Source of the DNA: Pleurotus djamor
Taxonomy: Eukaryota; Basidiomycota; Agaricomycetes; Agaricales; Pleurotaceae
Length of the DNA: 19,367 nt
NCBI GenBank assembly: GCA_029747585.1
Contig: JAPEVF010000846.1
Location: 1-19,367 of the forward strand
Direction of reading: 5' to 3'
The notes under the pieces were generated by a model. That model was not told the DNA's origin, made no database searches, and saw only the letters and a program-made list of their open reading frames with translations. This document shows positions 18,928 to 19,367 of this stretch, piece after piece. How positions within the stretch are numbered: the stretch's first letter is position 1; each line of letters opens with the position of its first letter. The translations under genes were made by a program, and so were the position numbers.

Positions 18928-19367
18928 TCATCGTCGTACGACGACCTCGCGCTCATTAAACAAGAACAGCTTCTTTCCCTCGTTGTCTGGCATTTTCATG
19001 GGTGTGTAGAGGGAGGGGTGGGAGTCGTATGACCAGGAGCGGGCTACGAAAGGTGAAAAGGATAAAGTAAGTAAGGAGATAAGAGGAAAAGAGAAGGAGA
19101 GATGGTACGCACTCTCAATGACGGGTCGTTTGAACCCCGGTACCTCACTCGCGCCGCTAGCGACCGACGAAGTGGACGAGCCACTCGCCAGGCCACTCTT
19201 CACAAACTCCCCATCCTTTCCACGTACAAGGGCGGTCCTCTCCCGATGTCTCCTCGCGAAACTCGCATGATAGCCATACAACATCTCCTCCTCGCCCACA
19301 CTCCTCCTCCCCACCTCCTCCCCAAGCACCACCTTCCTCCTCACCACCTCCCGTACATCCACCTCCC
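18928..19367 (-). CDS. C-terminal part of an unrecognised protein, 5' end outside the window
   Basis: The last two exons of a leftward gene are visible: 19113 to beyond 19367, and 18928-19043, with TGA at 18928-18930. They are joined across a 69-bp pyrimidine-rich intron (19044-19112; donor GTGCGT, acceptor TAG). The visible product is hydrophilic and charged: a basic/acidic start (VRRKVVLGEEVGRRSVGEEE), MLYGYHASFARRHRERTAL, a Ser/Gly linker (LASGSSTSSVASGAS), and a compact end with SWSYDSHPSLYTPMKMPDNE and LFLFNEREVVVRR. I do not recognise the family, and no membrane segment or enzyme motif is seen. The intron is a multiple of three and has no in-frame stop, so retaining it would insert about 23 mostly hydrophobic residues. 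No start codon is visible in the window. Confidence 0.6.
   Translation of the reverse strand, partial: EVDVREVVRRKVVLGEEVGRRSVGEEEMLYGYHASFARRHRERTALVRGKDGEFVKSGLASGSSTSSVASGASEVPGFKRPVIESAYHLSFSFPLISLLTLSFSPFVARSWSYDSHPSLYTPMKMPDNEGKKLFLFNEREVVVRR

Overview
The window looks like nuclear DNA of a filamentous fungus, most likely a basidiomycete of the Agaricomycetes. The real genes are split by short GT..AG introns of 56 to 94 bp, there is a family GH128 cell-wall glucanase, a typical mushroom-type F-box protein and a DM9-repeat protein. No operons, ribosome binding sites, CRISPR arrays or prophage features are visible. Three single N bases (1733, 13208, 18696) mark uncertain base calls.

Left part (1-1355): damaged, rearranged sequence. 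A leftward coding fragment leaves the window at base 1. It abuts a 252-bp rightward copy of DM9-domain sequence whose parent lies in the window at 4527-4778 in the opposite orientation. Fourteen bases after the copy ends, a small zinc-finger-like/membrane gene begins; it carries an in-frame stop.

Middle part (1356-9259): three well-supported genes. (i) A leftward five-exon GH128 endo-beta-1,3-glucanase gene with a signal peptide, both family glutamate motifs and a 25-nt micro-exon. Its third intron is enlarged to 297 bp and holds an antisense tRNA-like sequence. (ii) A leftward six-exon gene for a protein of about 739 residues with a glycine-rich hydrophobic stretch near the N terminus and a DM9 pair at the C terminus. 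One extra G in a G7 run breaks the frame between the two DM9 repeats. (iii) A rightward two-exon F-box protein. Genes ii and iii are divergent across a 1.3-kb spacer that holds a perfect A/T hairpin next to a GC palindrome.

Right part (9260-18927): about 9.7 kb with no gene I can support. It is rich in short tandem repeats, purine tracts, CCAAT-box clusters and ACGCGT palindromes (12 copies between 12033 and 16820), so it may be a large regulatory or non-coding-transcript region, or decayed DNA. A partial leftward gene of unknown function enters from the right edge (18928-19367). It and the F-box gene converge on the desert.

The genes do not form an obvious pathway. GH128 glucanase and DM9 (a mannose-binding repeat in some animals) both suggest glycan or cell-wall biology, but this link is only inference from adjacency. 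All exon structures were worked out by eye from splice signals, frame continuity and family resemblance.
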